From assembly GCF_014805625.2 (NCBI RefSeq), contig NW_023998459.1, forward strand, positions 559,161 through 623,160: DNA of 64,000 nt, read 5' to 3'. The position numbers and the translations under genes are program-made. This DNA is from Glossina fuscipes (lineage: Eukaryota > Arthropoda > Insecta > Diptera > Glossinidae). This document shows, piece by piece, positions 62,055-64,000 of the stretch (positions are counted from its first letter, which is position 1; each line of letters opens with the position of its first letter). The notes under the pieces are model-generated. The model was given only the letters and a program-made list of their open reading frames with translations. It was not told the origin of the DNA and ran no database searches.

Positions 62055-62330
62055 TTGCTTTGTGAATTGGAAAAGTATTGGCAAACAAAAAAATTGGGTG
62101 AAGACGCGTATAACAAAGTACAAGACGAAGGAGATAAGACACGATCCTTGCTCGCTGTGCTTTTTAATACAGGTTTGCATGAGCGCAGATTTCAAGTGCA
62201 TACTGCTAAACATAAACTCACTAATATCGACACGCAGAAAACATTATCTCAATATGTAACGGCCGCGAACAAACCTTGGGTAGGGTGTCTGTCGGTCTGT
62301 GTCAACCGCAAGGAGCGCAATAACGGCATG
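62055..62330 (+). other. coding-like stretch of unknown origin
   Basis: The frame LEKYWQTKKLGEDAYNKVQD then EGDKTRSLLAVLFNTGLHER has a balanced charged composition and reads more like protein than its neighbours. It may be an eroded piece of the adjacent retroelement or an old exon. No family was recognised. The rest of the open frame is hairpin repeat. Confidence 0.3.
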
Positions 62331-62336
62331 CCGTTA
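62321..62336. repeat. perfect 16-bp palindrome
   Basis: TAACGGCATGCCGTTA is its own reverse complement. A partial copy (CGGCAAGCCGTTA) lies at 62540-62552 on the far side of the hairpin array. Confidence 0.9.
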
Positions 62337-62338
62337 GA

Positions 62339-62511
62339 CAAATCATGCGATTTTGTGGTACCGCTAATAAATCGTATGATCTTGCGGGGTATGTTTATTT
62401 TACTCATCTCTGATTTCCTTGTTTACAAGTACAGGCAAAATCGTATGATTTTGCGGTACTCCTTTTTTTTCTTTTGCTTTTGCAAGCATAGGCAAAATCG
62501 TATGATTTTGC
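62339..62511. repeat. array of four hairpin repeats
   Basis: GCAAAATCGTATGATTTTGC occurs exactly at 62435-62454 and 62492-62511: two 8-base arms around GTAT. Variants are CAAATCATGCGATTTTG at 62339-62355 and AAATCGTATGATCTTGCGG at about 62369-62387. The last two copies are 57 bases apart and share a preceding TACAAG/TGCAAG-type sequence, so the unit includes more than the hairpin. Confidence 0.85.
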
Positions 62512-62552
62512 GGGATCTATGCTTGCTCTTGTGAGAGTAGCGGCAAGCCGTT

Positions 62553-64000
62553 ATAGAGAGAGCAACAGGAAGAAGAAGAGGGAAATTGAGTAAGAATGAG
62601 AAGTCTGTCTGCTTTTTAATTTCAAGATAGCGGAGAGAACTGATTGGCATCTGGTGAAGTTCGGACGGGCTTTCGAGCTCAATATAAAACGGATAAATAA
62701 GAAATAATTGTGAAGACTATCCCTCAAGGGTAATAAAAAGGACTAGCATTAGCTGACTGTGAATATTAAAATTTACAAGGAAGTATGCACTACGATAACC
62801 AGCATAAATAATTAATTATCAATACAATAAAAAAGTTCATTAAAAAAAAAAAAGGGAAAGGAAAAAGAAAAAAAAAATTAATTAAAAAACCGAAAGCTAC
62901 ATGAAGTGGTTGTTTTTTTTCGTTTTTCTGAAATATGGGCTCAAACTGCAAATTGACCATAAAAAAAAAATGTCAAAAGAAAAGAAATAAATAGAAAACT
63001 ACGCGAAAGAAAAATTTTGTGCAATTGAAGTTTGAAATAAATTAACTCGGAAAATATCGAAATTCAGAAAAAAGAATAAATTTTAATTAACACCTCAAAA
63101 GAAGGATAAATTTTAATTAGAACCTCAAAGTAAAGCGACAAAAGCGACGTGAATGACGTCAATGTGTCTTTAGTTAAAATTAGCAAAAGCTAAACCACAA
63201 AAATGAAGTCTAAACCGTTTTTTTATTAAAGAAAAGGAAAAAAAGGTGGAACAATTAGAAGAAGCATAAGAGAATCAAGGCAAGGGTAATGGCTGCACCG
63301 TTCTTTGAATACGTTTTTTTTGTCGAACAAGAAGCAAAAGGTTTTCTTATCAAGTGAATAACGTAGAAGATTATTGGTTAAAGGTGACCTTCATAAACAA
63401 ATGGTTGCGAAGTATTAATGAAGTATTGTGGAAAGTTTAGGCAGAACAATGTTTTATAATAAAAAGAAATAGCCAAGCGCATTTAATAAATTGTAAAGAA
63501 AAAAAATACACTCCAATAAGTTATGAAAAATTTAGAATTCTGCTTAATTCCATAAGCGAATCTGACATGTATAAACAAATGATTGTGAAACAAAAAAATG
63601 TCTACCTAAATGCCTTGATTGTAGCACTGATGTGCACCTGAACTATTATTACATTTTATCTTTTATTCGTGCGTTTAATAAATGATCGAAAAAAAACAAA
63701 AGAAAAAAAACAAGGATCAATGTGTTTGCCTCAATCAAGATGTGTTAAGAGGAAGAAGAATACTTTTCCAGTAGCTTATGAATTACGTGCACCCACATGC
63801 ACCTACATCCCAGCTGTGTTGTGATTGTGCCGACGACGTAAGACGAACTTCCTACTTCCTTGCCGTGGACAGGACCCGCCGAAGGAGACAGCTACGACAT
63901 CGCGAGAGGATTGTATTGTAAGTTACTTTAGTTATTTATTCCCCTGTTGTTTTGTGTCCCCGATGAGTAGTTAAGCGCTTCAGCTGCCACCGCTGTAGCT
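62553..64000. other. A-rich intergenic sequence to window end
   Basis: Purine-rich, with runs of A and AAGAAGA and no supported gene. From about 63,780 the sequence becomes less A+T-rich (CCGTGGACAGGACCCGCCGA) and contains TGTAAGTTAC near 63,920, which could be a splice donor or part of an LTR. It is cut by the window edge. Confidence 0.4.

Noticed and set aside
62055..62534. 159-codon frame as a protein with RQNRMILR repeats
   Set aside because: The repeats are translations of DNA hairpins. Only the first part looks coding-like and it is listed separately at low confidence.
1..64000. tRNA, rRNA and CRISPR arrays
   Set aside because: I looked for GGTTCGA-type T-arms with matching acceptor stems and for regularly spaced direct repeats. 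No candidate folded or spaced correctly.

Overview
This window is A+T-rich eukaryotic nuclear DNA with long introns, few genes and many decayed transposable elements. Four things suggest a higher fly (Diptera): metazoan introns, fly-type TATA/initiator promoters on intronless genes, mariner elements, and a conserved MYND-finger gene with low-complexity Gln/Ala/Asn tracts. A tephritid fruit fly or close relative is my best guess, which the sequence alone does not prove. A 10-base run of N shows this is an assembled genome.

Layout. 0.35-0.95 kb holds a collapsed mariner element on the minus strand. 5.7-6.8 kb holds an intronless plus-strand gene for a basic 278-residue protein, with TATA box, initiator and poly(A) signals. 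At 9.37-9.50 kb there is a broken fragment of a paralogue of that gene. 12.1-12.9 kb holds an intronless minus-strand gene for a 224-residue acidic protein built from two copies of one domain, again with TATA and initiator. 18.3-19.85 kb holds pieces of non-LTR retrotransposons beside the assembly gap. 23.1-25.9 kb holds a long decayed coding region that keeps one frame for about 1.4 kb despite six stops.

From 26,125 to 47,240 runs the main gene, on the plus strand. Five exons join with matching phases at all four junctions and give 954 codons including the stop. They encode a Ser/Thr/Gln-rich protein with a canonical MYND zinc finger and a conserved C-terminal domain. I think it is the fly relative of vertebrate AJM1 (apical junction component 1), with moderate confidence. 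Its 5' exons lie outside what I could identify. Its introns (57 bp, 10.0 kb, 6.1 kb and 2.1 kb) carry microsatellites, a 12-bp minisatellite and a mariner fragment.

Downstream of the gene the window is mostly relics: a frameshifted fatty-acid-amide-hydrolase-like amidase (50.9-51.5 kb), a minus-strand non-LTR reverse transcriptase (52.6-52.9 kb), a 601-bp internally deleted mariner with perfect terminal repeats and TA duplications (56.57-57.17 kb), a Ty3/gypsy reverse transcriptase (59.4-59.9 kb), a gutted Ty1/copia element (61.1-61.8 kb), and an array of near-identical hairpins (62.3-62.5 kb).

No tRNA, rRNA, CRISPR array or operon-like gene grouping was seen. I see no sign that the three intact genes work in one pathway. 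The two small intronless genes share a promoter architecture that suggests brief, strong transcription, but their functions are unknown.
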